Shown piece after piece: positions 34,499-44,709 of a stretch of 64,000 bases of DNA; within the stretch, counting starts at the first letter, position 1; each line of letters starts with the position of its first letter. Both the position numbers and the translations under genes were made by a program. This DNA comes from Hemileia vastatrix (taxonomy: Eukaryota > Basidiomycota > Pucciniomycetes > Pucciniales > Zaghouaniaceae). Where the stretch lies: contig JASXTE010000002.1 of assembly GCA_030280995.1 (NCBI GenBank), positions 19,799,683 to 19,863,682 of the forward strand. The letters are read 5' to 3'. Below the pieces are notes generated by a model. The model was not told where the DNA came from. It did no database searches and worked only from the letters and a program-made list of their open reading frames with translations.

Positions 34499-35889
34499 AT
34501 GCCCCATCATCATAGATCTTCTCAAAGGAAGCCTTCCCCCAGTTGTTCTTTAAATTGCACTACTCCCTCTTTTCCCCACTCAGCTGAGAAATCAAAGATT
34601 GTTCAATTAAAAAAAGATGATCATCTCATTCTTATCAACTGGCTGAAAACTAAATCTAACTATTATTCTTGTTTTTGGTACCATAAATGCAACTAAAGTA
34701 GGACAGTCCCCAGCATCAAAATTTAATGTTTATCTTCTAATTGCCAAAGAATTACAGATTAATACCAAGGGAAGGATAGATCTTTTACCTAAAAAGATGT
34801 CTAAACACTTCAAGAATTATCAAGCCAAATACAAGAAGGCAAAGACTCTTTCATCTTCTACTGGTTTTGATATTACTGACCTCAATATCAGTAACGGCAT
34901 CAAATCCATAGGTGATAAACTTGATTATTTATCTCCTTACTTTAAAGAGATGGATTCTGTTTTCGGAGAGCAAGCTGATGTTAATTCTGAAAACATGTTC
35001 AATGGTGAAGATTCTATCTCCAAACATGATGTTGAGAGAAAATTTTTTCCTTCTTCGTCTACTCAAACCTCCCCTCATTTAACTTCTACAAATAAAGATA
35101 TCTTTTCAATACATCCTTATGGCAATATAAACCAACCTGATCTAACTCAAGTATGTTTTTTTCTTTTATCTCACCAATTACTTTTTATTTACATTTTCTT
35201 ATTTCTAAAAAGGTTGAAGAACAAACGCAGGAGCCACAATCAACTGAGTCAGAAGCCAGTGACAATGATGAGGAAGAAAATGTGACCTTGACAAAAAGCA
35301 AAGGGCTTCAAGTAGACTAAATTTCCACTCTCAAAGAAGAAAAAAAAGTGATACTTCATCTCAAACCCCATTTTCTTCTATCAAAGAATTTTTGGAGAAA
35401 TGTGATGCTGTTAAGTGATACCAAAACTCTTAATACTTAACTCTGCTTTTCTTCTACTTTTTGTTAATATTTCCTATCACTCTAGAACAAGTGGAAGTTG
35501 CTAAAGAGAGTATAAAGTTTGAAAAGAAAAAATACAAGATCTCTTTAAGGAGGGATGAGAGGGTACATTATTTGGAAGGGATGAAGTTTAAACTCTCTTT
35601 GAAGAAGGATGATAGAACACAAGTCTTGGAGGAGAGGAAGTACAAACTCTCTTTAAAGAAGGATGATAGGGCAAAAGACTTGGAGGAGAAGAAATTTGAG
35701 TTATCTCTAAGTATTGAAAAATCAAAGAAAGAGGAGGAAATACTCAAGAATCAAAGCCACATGGAACAGATGAAATATAAGCTTGATTGTGAAGAAAATT
35801 CCAAAAAGAAAGATTTCTTGATAGAATGTGTTAAAGATAATAAATCTGTTGAGGAAATTGAACATTTAAAATTTTTTTTGATGACTATT
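34499..35889 (+). pseudogene. Harb-1 ORF1, Myb/SANT-like protein
   Basis: Three exons by comparison with 44710-46057: 34499-35150 (donor GTATGT), 35213-35410 (donor decayed to TTAAGT) and 35486-35889. Motifs: MPHHHRSSQR start, KKDDHLILINWLKTKSNY (the Myb/SANT-like helix region), GFDITDLNISNGIKSI, KEMDSVFGEQADVN, then a long charged helical region with four related units ('KYKLSLKKDDRAKDLEE', 35500-35740) and a FLIECVKDNKSVEEIE end. Frameshifts occur near 34690 and 35320. ORF1 proteins of this superfamily bind DNA and assist the transposase. Confidence 0.75.
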
Positions 35890-36086
35890 TGTTTTATTTC
35901 TCTCACACTTCAACAGCTCAAAATCAATTTTACATAAAATTTTATCTAAATTTCCTGTATTTCTTTACTCTATCCATCATTAGTTGAATTTTCATATTTT
36001 AATCTTATGAATTCTTTTTTTAAAAAAAATTTAAGAATTTTTAATGCTAAAAATTCTTTTTAGTTAAAATTTCTAAGTCACAATTG

Positions 36087-36425
36087 AAAATCCCAATCCC
36101 ACCCCTGCATTTGATTGAACTAAGGGGTGGGTATCACCAAAGTTCTTTCAAGTAAAGAATTTTTCAAGTCTTAAATGAAATTTTGGAAATACTCCCCCCA
36201 AATTTTATTGAAGTAAGGGATGGGCATCACCTAAATTTCAAGTCAATTTTTTTTTGCAAGTCTTATATGAAAATTTGGCAACACCCCCCCCTGTATTTTA
36301 TTGAATTAAGGGAAGAGTATCACCAAATTTTCAAGTCAGTTTTTTTTTGCAAGTCTCATATGAATTTTTTTTTAAAGTCTGATATGGAAATTTGGCAATA
36401 CCCCCCTTGCAATTTATTGAATCAA
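36087..36425 (+). repeat. C-rich/G-rich minisatellite of Harb-1
   Basis: Three to four imperfect units of roughly 90-110 bp, each with a C run (ACCCCCCC), TTTTATTGAAxTAAGG and a G-rich follow-up (GGGTGGGTATCACC). The C and G runs can pair. The same array lies at 46215-46640 in Harb-2, also downstream of ORF1. Confidence 0.75.
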
Positions 36426-36450
36426 AGAAATCAAAGGAAAAAAAATTTAA

Positions 36451-36812
36451 AAATGAAAATTTCTACAACCAATTATTTTCACCAGTCCCAATCAAGTTTT
36501 CCTATTTTATATAATAGCCAGTAGAACAACCTAAGGCCAGATGCGCCATTATATAAAAACAGTAATCTATATTGATGTAAATTTAAAAAATAATTGGAAG
36601 AGATAAATCCAAAATTAAATGAAAAAGAATTAAAAATAAAAATTTCTACAACCAATTATTTTAACCAGTCCCAATCAACTTTTCCTATTTTATATAATAG
36701 CCAGTAGAATGACCTAAGGCCAGATGCACCATTATATAAAACCAGTAATATATCTTGATGTAACTTTAAAAAATAATTGGAAGAGACAAATCCAAAATTA
36801 AATGAAAAAAAA
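36451..36812 (+). repeat. 182-bp direct duplication in Harb-1
   Basis: Two copies (TTCTACAACCAATTATTTT at 36461 and 36643, period 182), each with TAATAGCCAGTAGAA and CCTAAGGCCAGATGC. About 93% identical by eye. No coding frame. Confidence 0.8.
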
Positions 36813-36999
36813 ATAAAATTGTAAAAAGGAAAATTAAAAGGAAAAATTAAAAAAATTAAAAAAGATAAAAAATAAAATAAAATAAAAATTAATAAATGAG
36901 AAAAAAAAAGAAAAAAAATGGAATAAAATATTTAATGATAGAAATTTCTTTTTAATATTTTAGTTACCATACTTGAAAGATCTACTAAGAACAATTTTT

Positions 37000-38279
37000 T
37001 TATCTAAATTTTTTTTGATTATTAATACAGTTAATTAGACCTTCATTTATTTGGAATGAACAGCCAAAATGGGTAAATTCTTGACAAGAAACTAAAGTTG
37101 GAGGTGCTTCAGTTGTTTGATGCAAATGTTGAGAAGAATTCCATATAGCCTCAACTATTTCATTTGCACTACCAAAATCAATAATACATTTATGGCCAGG
37201 AAAATAAAGGCCATGTCCCTCATCAGAAGAGGGTGATGGAATAGAAACATCAATCTCTGGATTAATATAAGAGAAAATTCCAAATGTTAGACAATTCTTA
37301 TCATGTTTATCTAGATTAAAATTATTGTAGAATCCTTTATAAGTTATGATAACGTTAGAACAAAAAACATAAGCATTTATTGCTTCTTTCCATTCAGGAT
37401 CAGACCAATTTGGTAAACTAGATTTTAAAGAAAGTTGATGGTTTTTTTGAAAAGCTTGAATACATTATTTATTAAATAGATTTGTGAAGAAAATATTAAA
37501 TGATCCTAAAGAATTCCATTGTCTCATATCTTCTTCCATTTGCCCTGGTTTCAAATTTTTCAATAAAGAATAAATTCCTGAAATATATGACAAAATTAAA
37601 AATTACTTATAATAAAAAATATTTACACACCAAAAGAAATTCCTTTATCATATCCTGGTTGCCAACCAAAACCTTTAATGAAACCAGAAATCATATTTTT
37701 ATTTGATAAAGGTTGTCAAACCAAAGCCATTTGATAGAGAGTAGAAATCAAATCAGAAAGCTGGCAAAAAACTTCATCCTTTTTTCCATTTAATAAATGA
37801 ACTTCTAAGATGAATTGAGGTTTGTATTCATTATTGAAAACTGCAACAATGAGATCTATACCATCTTCTGTAAGGTTTTTTATGTTTTTGTAAAAAAAAA
37901 ATTTCTTAAGATTTGATATTGAAGTTTTATAAAATTTGAGATCATCCGAATTTCAAAAGAATTTTTTGCAAAATCTCTTCAGCCTAAACAATTTTATATT
38001 TTGTTAAAATATTTTCTTTGAATTTCTTGATTCTTTAGCTGGTTCCATGATTTTCTACTTTTTATTTTCTGGTAAGGAAAGCTCAGATTGATTGGGATAG
38101 GAAATAGAATTGAAGGAAATTGAAGAGATAGAATAAAGTAAAGATAAAGAAGAAGAAGTTGAATATATTTGATGGTTATTCTTGGAGCTTTCAAGATTTG
38201 AAGACAATGAAGAAAGAGAGGATAAAGATGATTCAGAAGAAATTGATGATAATGAAGATGAGAAAGTTAAATTTTCCAT
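37000..38279 (-). pseudogene. Tet-like 2OG-Fe(II) oxygenase gene, Harb-1 copy
   Basis: Passenger gene resembling the TET/JBP-type dioxygenases common in basidiomycetes, which oxidise methylated bases in DNA. N-terminus at 38279 is Ser-rich (MENLTFSSSLSS). Further blocks: DGIDLIVAVFNNEYKPQFIL, MISGFIKGFGWQPGYDKG, a 56-nt intron (GTGTGT...TTTCAG, about 37577-37632), YSLLKNLKPGQ, LTFGIFSYINP, GHGLYFPGHKCIIDFG, IWNSSQHLHQTT, FTHFGCSFQIN. The iron motif HxD reads NLD, so the first His is lost while the distal His (HQT) remains. Stops and frameshifts near 37467, 37720 and 38050. Inactive, but the family call is well supported by two aligned copies. Confidence 0.72.
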
Positions 38280-38982
38280 AGTAAAATCCCAAAAAAAATT
38301 TTATAAAAAAAAATTAAATTAAAAAAAATATATTAAAAAAACCCAACAATAAAAAACTATCAGTAAAATAATTGAAAAGAAAAAATATTTATGGGGTAAA
38401 AAAAAATTGAAAAAAAACAGTAAAAAATTTTGAAAAAAAAAAATTCAAAATAAAAATAAAAACCTGAATTATGATTGAAATACCAGGTAATATCCTAGAA
38501 AAAAATTTCAAAAAAAAATAAAAAATAAAAAAGTTAAATAAATTGAAAAAAAATAAAAAAAATAAAAAATCCTGAATGGTTTTTGAAATACCATATAAAG
38601 TTCTTGAAAAAAATAAACAAAATCACCAAAAAAAAAAAAAAGAGTAAATAAAAAAACATATTAAAATAAGTTCAGTAAATTTAATTTCAAAAAAAAATAT
38701 ATATATATAAAAATTGCTTACCTGCTATTGGAAATACCACTTGATGTCCTTCAATCCAATTTATTAAATTAAAATTAAAAAAAATTGAATTCTGTAAATT
38801 TCAGAATAATTAATTATTTTCAAAAAAAAAACACAAATAAAAAACATAAAATTACCTGATTTATTTTGGAAACAGGGGGAAACGTCCAGAAACTAAGGGA
38901 AAGAAAAAGAAATTCTGTAAAAAAAATTTAAAAGCAGAGATTAGTCTTTTTTTTCTTGCTTCAAAATGCCCCCCAAAATTTC
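38280..38982. other. A-rich intergenic DNA of Harb-1
   Basis: AAAAAT-rich DNA with several degenerate repeats of 'CCTGAATxxTTxxTGAAATACCA' (about 38462, 38572, 38722). No gene. Confidence 0.6.
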
Positions 38983-39746
38983 CCCCCTTTCCCCCCTCCT
39001 TGTCTGTCTCCATACCTCCCTTTCTCCCCTTCTTGGCCACCTCAACTCCCCCCCCCTTTATATCCTCAATACCCCCTTTAACCCCTCCTTACCCACCTGA
39101 AACTCCCCCTTTACCCACTCAATCCCCCCCTTTACCCCCCCTTTATCCCCTCCTTACCCACCTCAACCCCCCCTTTAGTCCCCCTTTAACCTCCCTCAAT
39201 CCCCCCTTTACCCCCCCTTTTACACCTCCTTGCCCAACTAAACCCCCCATTACCCCCTCCTTGGCCCCCTCAAGTGCCCCCCTTTACCCCCTCAAACCCG
39301 CCTCAAACCCGCCTCAAACCCGCCTCAAACCTGCCTCAAACCCCCTAAAGCCATCTTATAGAATTGGTAACGATTCAATAAGTTATTGAACAATGGCTAA
39401 AAATCGTTCACTAACTTATTGAATCATTAGAAATTTGATAAGTTGATGAAAAATTGTCAGAAATCTTTCATTAACTCATTGAATTGATAGCAATTTGATA
39501 AGTAGGCGCTGGGGGGTGTGTGGAGGGTTTGAGGGGGGGTTTGAGGTGGGTTTGAGGGGGTAAAGGGGGGTGAAGGGGTGGGTTTGAGGCGAGCTAGGAG
39601 GGGTTAAAGGGGGGGGTTTTGAGGTGGGAAAGCAGGGATTAAAGTGTGGATTGAGGGGGTAAAGGGGGGGAGTTGAGGTGGCCAAGAAGGGGAGAAAGGG
39701 GGGTATGGAGGCAGAAAAGGAGGGGGGAAAGGGGGATGATTGAGAG
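38983..39746. repeat. C-rich/G-rich foldback inside Harb-1
   Basis: Left arm (about 38983-39360, C-rich) and right arm (about 39510-39746, G-rich) are imperfect reverse complements. The best match covers CTTCTTGGCCACCTCAACTC (39030-39049) and its complement (39670-39690). The spacer has small TTCAATAAGTTATTGAA palindromes. Each arm is a string of CCCCCTTTA or GGGGGTAAA units. The Pro-rich frames at 39000-39389 (+) and 39476-39805 (-) are products of this symmetry. Confidence 0.8.
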
Positions 39747-40188
39747 TGAAAAAAAAGATAAAACAAAAAAAAAATTAGTCTAACCCTGAAAACCAAAAAA
39801 AGCACTTACAGGACAGAAAAAAAAGAAAAAAAAAGGAAAAAATAAAAAAAGAGAAAAAATAAATTATTAGCAAGTAAAAAAATCAAAAATAAGAAAAAAA
39901 ATGACTTACCTGGAGAGATGAGACAAGAAAATAGAAGAATTGAAAATATTTGACAGATGTTTGAGGAGAGGAGGAAATGGATATGAGGGATGGATGAAAA
40001 ATGAAACAGTAAAAAATTATGTGATTTCTATTAGAATATATTACTTTACACATATTATTTAGAATCCAGTCATCATTATTAGATTCCACTTATTAAATTT
40101 TGTTCCAAACATTATTAATCATTTAAACCTGATACAGTATGCATGTCGCCTCATCTCTATAAGGAGCTTCCTCTTATTGTATTGAGCA

Positions 40189-40612
40189 TCTCCTTTGTTA
40201 TGCGTTTCATACTCTTGTCCTTTGGACACTTACTTCTTTATTTCTTAAAATCTATCTTCTATTTTTTCTCCTAACAGATTGGAGGCATCTCATCTTTAAA
40301 TATTGTTTTCTAACTTAAGACTCAATTATTTCTGAATCAGGTATTTATTTATGTTAGTATGCTCTCATGCTGCAATGCAATCTCCTTTGTTATTATTTTC
40401 ATACTCTTGTCCTTTGAACACTTATTCCTTTATTTCTTACTTAAAATCTATTATCTATTTTTTCTCCTAACAGATTGGTGGCATCTCATCTTTAATTATT
40501 GTTTTCTAACTTGAGACTCTATTATTTCTGAATCAGTTATTTATTTATATTGGCGGCATCTCATCATTAACTATTTTTTTCTAACTTAAGACTCTATTAT
40601 CTCTGAATCAGC
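40189..40612 (+). repeat. 192-bp tandem repeat, about 2.3 copies
   Basis: Units start at 40189 and 40381 (TCTCCTTTGTTAT), with a partial third from about 40553. Each carries ACAGATTGGxGGCATCTCATC and ends CTGAATCAG. Located between the Tet-like gene and the transposase 3' end in Harb-1. Confidence 0.75.
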
Positions 40613-40911
40613 ATAAAAATTTCATGTTGAGCTGATGAAATGAATTAAATGAGAAATGCAAAAAAGAGAATTGACAGAAAATTCAAAATTTTAGTTATGC
40701 AAAATAATAATAGCCAACGCAATTGAATAAAACATGGAGCATAAAAATAACACAAGTGAAAAAAATAAGGAAATTGAAAATTGGGAGAGTACAAAAAAAT
40801 AATTCAAAAGGGTGGTGAAGAGAAATGTTGGAGAGTAATAGGCATAATGACAGAGCATATGCTGGTTGAATGAATGTTTTGTAATTAAAGGGAGGGGAGA
40901 TCCAGTGCTGG

Positions 40912-42117
40912 TTAAGGATCCTCTTCTTCATAAATATTTTTACACTCATCCTTTAAATCAGCTAGGATATTGTGGAGTATAAGGCAAGTCATTATCCAAT
41001 GATTTGCAGTTTTGATTTCCATTTTTTTTTGAAAATGGATTCTGAGTTCCAGGAGACTAGAAAATCTTCCCTTTAAAATCCCAATAGCATGTTCAATCCA
41101 TACTCTTGATTGTGCAAGGTGATAATTAAAGATGGTTTTGGGGTCATTTTCTATAGTTGCACCATGGAAAGCAGGTATAATGTACTTTACACTTGCATAT
41201 GCTGAGTCTGAAAGGAGGTACTGAGATTTGTCAAATCATGAGTCAGGAGTTTGATAAATCCTCATTCTTTGGAAGATGGAAAAGTCATGACATGAGCCAG
41301 GGCAGCCACTATGAAAAGCAATAAATTTTTTATTGACATTGCATACAAGTTGAACAGCAATAGAGCATCAAGAAAAAAGATAAAAAGTCAGTTTATGAAA
41401 GATGTGAAATTGGGGAACATTTTGAAGAAACCTTTTTTTGCAATCAAAATAATGGTTGCCATCATGAGCAGGCTTTTGACTCAAAGGTATAGTCGTGCCA
41501 TCAACAAATCCAACACATCCAGGGAAACCTTTAGCTTGCATTACTTGAGAGGATTCAAGTTGATGTTGTGGAGTTGGCCAAGCAAGTGTTTGAGACTTGA
41601 GAGAAAGGATAGAAATCATACAGCACTTGGTGCATAATATCACTGTCCCATATCATATGGTAAAGAGATTTTACAAATGTCTTACAGCAGCACCATTCCC
41701 ATTTGAGCCAAAGCAACATAGTTCAATGGCAAGTTGAATAGCAGGATCATGTTGTTTATTTTGAGAATTGTTATGAAATATAGGATGTTTGGAGATGAGT
41801 TGATAAATTTTGAAGAAAGAATCTGGAGAAGTTTGAAATAGTTGAGTGAAGTTTGGTTGAGGAATGTTGAGAATGGAGTGGAGATCATATCTGGAATCAT
41901 GATGAAGATTTGGCCTCCTTGGGTTTATGTAACACTTTATGGAAAGAAAAGACATATAGTCTAAAGCATCTTCCAAATCAGAGTCTGTTTTATAGTAAAG
42001 AACTAAAAGTAAAGAAATATTATTCATAGTTGAGTGAAGTAGCTGCCTAGTAGAGAGGTGTTTCATAGTTGTCAGTGGAAGGCTTATGTGATGAGGGAAG
42101 TGGGAATTCACCACCAA
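40912..42117 (-). pseudogene. PIF/Harbinger transposase (DDE_Tnp_4), Harb-1 copy
   Basis: HARBI1-type DDE nuclease that would cut and paste the element. Start at 42117 (MVVNSHF). First Asp in GFVDGTTIPL (about 41490), second Asp in PGSCHDFSIFQRMR (about 41300), Glu in VWIEHAIGILKGRF (about 41075), then HWIMTCLILHNI near the end. One intron interrupts 'YFDCKK' and 'SIAVQLVC' (about 41350-41425). Frameshift near 41660, a stop at about 41240. Compared with the Harb-2 copy it stops earlier (40912-40914). Inactive. Confidence 0.88.
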
Positions 42118-42195
42118 ATGTGCATTTAGGGTGTGTAGATAGAAAAAAACTTTAAGTGTTTGCCACCAAAATTAAGTAGCATACACTACGCAATG

Positions 42196-42433
42196 TAGGG
42201 GGTGGACTTTCTAGCAAGTCCTCAACCTGAACTCAGATGGAACTATGATGGAACTCAGACTGAACTCATACTGAACCCATAATGAACTCTACTTGAACAC
42301 CCACGTAAAACTGCTCTGCTGAGTGGTGTTCATCCAAGATTTTATGGTTCCTTTATCAATAGCTCAATGTGTGTTCAATCTGTGGTGAGTTTGGGTCCAA
42401 GGTTGTGGACTCACTAGCACGTCCGCCCCCCAT
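42196..42433. mobile_element. Small TIR element with 11-bp tandem array
   Basis: About 240 bp with imperfect inverted ends of ~34 bp (GGGGGTGGACTTTCTAGCAAG versus reversed GGGGGGCGGACGTGCTAGTG). A distinct MITE family inside Harb-1. The right flank is interrupted by the MITE at 42437. TSD not certain. Confidence 0.6.
42227..42303 (+). repeat. 11-bp tandem repeat, seven units
   Basis: Units such as CTGAACTCAGA, TGGAACTCAGA, CTGAACTCATA, CTGAACCCATA in perfect 11-base register. Confidence 0.85.
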
Positions 42434-42436
42434 ATT

Positions 42437-42864
42437 AGGGGGTGTCAATGTTCAGGGATCTGAAATTAGGGATCAGCCATTATCAATTGCAGAAGATTCT
42501 TATCCACTAGCCCCAGGGCTAGTGGATAAGGAATCCACAATAATGCATTATCCTGCCTCTTATACCCCAATTTCTATTCCTAATTCCTGATCACAAACTC
42601 ATCACATCCATGAGGCATATGCAGAGAGTAGTCCAAGAGGTGGTTATGGCAGAAAGTTGTGCAACATGTGGTTATGACAGAAAGTTGTCCAAGATGTGGT
42701 TATGAAAAATTGAGTAGAAAGATGTCAAATTAGAGGTGAACATTGACACGTAAAGTTTCTAATTACCCAATTATTGGCAAAAATAATTGCAAAAGATAAT
42801 AGGGATATAAGGATTTTTATCTGCAATTAAATTGATTGCGGATCCCTGAACATTGATACCCCCT
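42437..42864 (-). mobile_element. Harbinger MITE inside Harb-1
   Basis: 428-bp non-autonomous deletion derivative. AGGGGGTGTCAATGTTCAGG at one end, the reverse complement at the other, TSD ATT (42434-42436, 42865-42867). Both ends match Harb-2's terminal regions, in reverse orientation. No coding capacity. Confidence 0.92.
42499..42530. repeat. Subterminal 32-bp palindrome of the Harbinger family
   Basis: 15-bp perfect arms (CTTATCCACTAGCCC and complement) around CA. Repeated in Harb-1's own right end (43027-43056, 14-bp arms) and, with a mismatch, in the MITE at 43906-43937. A likely transposase or ORF1 binding site, by analogy with subterminal sites of this superfamily. Confidence 0.8.
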
Positions 42865-43141
42865 ATTGTGTGGTGATAGAGTGAGGAAAGACTTAAGGAT
42901 GGAATCAGTGAATATAAGTCATGTGACTTTCTTAAAAATCCATCATGGATGTGATGAGTTTGGGATCAGGAATTAGGAATGGAAATTGGGGTATAAGAGG
43001 CAGGATAATGCATTATCATGGATTCCTTATCCACTAGCCCCAGGGCTAGTGGATAAATATTATCCGCAATTATTAATGTCTGATCCTGGGGAAAAAAATT
43101 CCTGACCCCTAATTGTGGATTGGTCAAATTTGATACCCCGT

Positions 43142-43601
43142 AATAAAAAGAAGCAGATATTAATACAATGATCTGCTCTTAGGGATGGTCTTTTGCCACT
43201 GTTACCTAATAATAAAAATTAAATAATAATATTGGGTGAGAGAAAAGACCAAATAACAGCTAAGTACAAGATCCAACCTTTTGATGATAGATAGAAGCAG
43301 ATATTAATACGATGATCAGCTCTTAAGGATGGTCTTTTGCCGCTGTTACCTAATTACATCAGTTATAAAGCATTAAAATAAAATTAAAAAGAAATAGTCA
43401 ATGTTGACAAATAACTAAACCTGACCTAATAATAAAAATTAAATAATAATATTGAGTGAGAGAAAAGACAGGCAAAAAGAAAGGACAGAGCCCAGTATAT
43501 AAGTTAGAATTTTGCTCAATATCAAAGTAGAAATGATTGAATAGTTAAAGACAAGAATATCACAGAAGAAAGAAACCTGTTCTTAAAGATGTCACATCAA
43601 T
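43142..43601 (-). repeat. Copia 5' LTR, main segment
   Basis: Aligns with 20236-20692. Resumes after Harb-1 (TSD AAT) and is cut at 43601 by a MITE (TSD AAT 43599-43601). Confidence 0.88.
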
Positions 43602-44021
43602 AGGGGTTATCAATTTTCAGGGATCCGCAATTATATCAATTGCAGATAAAAATCCTTATACCCCAATTATCTTCCACAATTATTTTTGCTAATAATTGGG
43701 TTATTAGACACTTTACATGTCAATGTTCACCTCTTATCCAACATTTTTCTACTCAATTTTTCATAACCACATCAGGACAACTTTCTGCCATAACCACATC
43801 TTGGACTACTTTCTGAATATGCCTCATGGATGTGATGAGTTTGGGATCAGGAATTAGGAATGGAAATTGGGGTATAAGAGGCAGGATAATGCATTATTTT
43901 GGTATCCTTATCCACTAGCCCTGGGTCTAGTGGATAAGAATATTCCACAATTAATAATGTCTGATCCCAGGAAAAAAACTCCTGATCCCTAATTGCAGAT
44001 CCCTGAACATTGATACCCCCT
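43602..44021 (+). mobile_element. Harbinger MITE in copia LTR
   Basis: 420 bp, AGGGGTTATCAATTTTCAGG to the inverted CCCCCT end, TSD AAT (43599-43601, 44022-44024). The paired copia LTR near 20685-20700 has the uninterrupted sequence CATCAATATCTACAT, which proves the insertion and its 3-bp duplication. Same family as Harb-1, Harb-2 and 42437-42864. Confidence 0.94.
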
Positions 44022-44088
44022 AATATCTACATGTATCAAATTAGACATATAAGGAACAAAAATATGAAATAAGTCACATGTTCTTACA
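44022..44088 (-). repeat. Copia 5' LTR, outer end
   Basis: Ends ...CATGTTCTTACA on plus, matching 20692-20758, followed by the near-TSD GAAAT. Confidence 0.85.
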
Positions 44089-44093
44089 GAAAT

Positions 44094-44399
44094 TGCTTTA
44101 GATAAGGTCAAATGAGAAGCAAGAAAACTATATTTTTCTTTCTTTTCCTTCTCGGATCTATTCCCATCTTGATCTTAAGAAAAAACCAAATAACTATTGC
44201 TTACTAGTTGTTTTGGTGTTTTTTATTTTATTTAATTTTTTTTTTCAAAAAAAAAAGAAAAATCAAGAATATGTAAGTGAAGCATATACATGGTGAACTG
44301 ACATGGATAATGGGATAAAATTTAATAAAAAACCTTCAATCTAATGATTCCTGTGTTTGCTGTTTTTTTCATTTTGGTTTGTCTATAGGAATCATTTTT
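44094..44399. other. Unassigned spacer
   Basis: About 300 bp of AT-rich DNA between the copia element and Harb-2. Nothing recognisable. Confidence 0.5.
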
Positions 44400-44709
44400 A
44401 TTAGGGGGTATCAATGTTCAGGGATCCGCAATTAATTTAATTGCGGAAAATAATCTGCATACCCCAATTATCTTCCGCAATTATTTTTGCTAATAATTGG
44501 GCTATTAGATACTTTACGTGTCAATGTTCACCTCTATCTGACATTTTTATCCTCAATTTTTCATAACCACATCTTAGACAACTTTCTGGATGTGCCAGAC
44601 TCCCTACCTTGCTGCGCACTTCCATCCTGTCTATTCATTCTATCCGTTCAAAAACCCTCCCCATCTCATATATTTATTTCTTCTCCTTTTCATCTTCAAA
44701 TATCTCAAC

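Larger units (their letters stand above)
34163..43141 (+). mobile_element. PIF/Harbinger element Harb-1
   Basis: Ends AGGGGGTATCAAAGTTGACC and, reversed, ACGGGGTATCAAATTTGACC, sharing a private change (GACCAATC) relative to other family members, so they belong to one element. TSD AAT (34160-34162, 43142-43144) lies in the copia LTR. It carries ORF1 (+), a Tet-like gene (-) and a transposase (-), all damaged, and has itself received a small TIR element and a MITE near its right end. Confidence 0.88.
20216..44088 (-). mobile_element. Ty1/copia retrotransposon, host of nested insertions
   Basis: LTRs are 20216-20758 (543 bp) and an interrupted copy made of 34138-34162, 43142-43601 and 44022-44088. 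After removing the inserts and duplicated target bases the second LTR has almost the same length, which confirms the boundaries. The flanking near-duplication is AAAAT (20211-20215) versus GAAAT (44089-44093). The order on minus is LTR, primer site, gag, protease, integrase, RT, RNase H, polypurine tract, LTR, the copia order. The body is interrupted by gypsy-2 (22352-31511). Genes are broken and the LTRs are clearly diverged, so this is an older insertion. Confidence 0.92.

Noticed and set aside
36183..36524. 113-codon frame with repeated 'FFCKSHM' blocks
   Set aside because: It is the translated minisatellite of Harb-1; Harb-2's array does not keep the frame.
39000..39805. Proline-rich open frames on both strands (129 and 109 codons)
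   Set aside because: Produced by the C-rich/G-rich foldback; the two peptides mirror each other because the DNA arms are inverted repeats.
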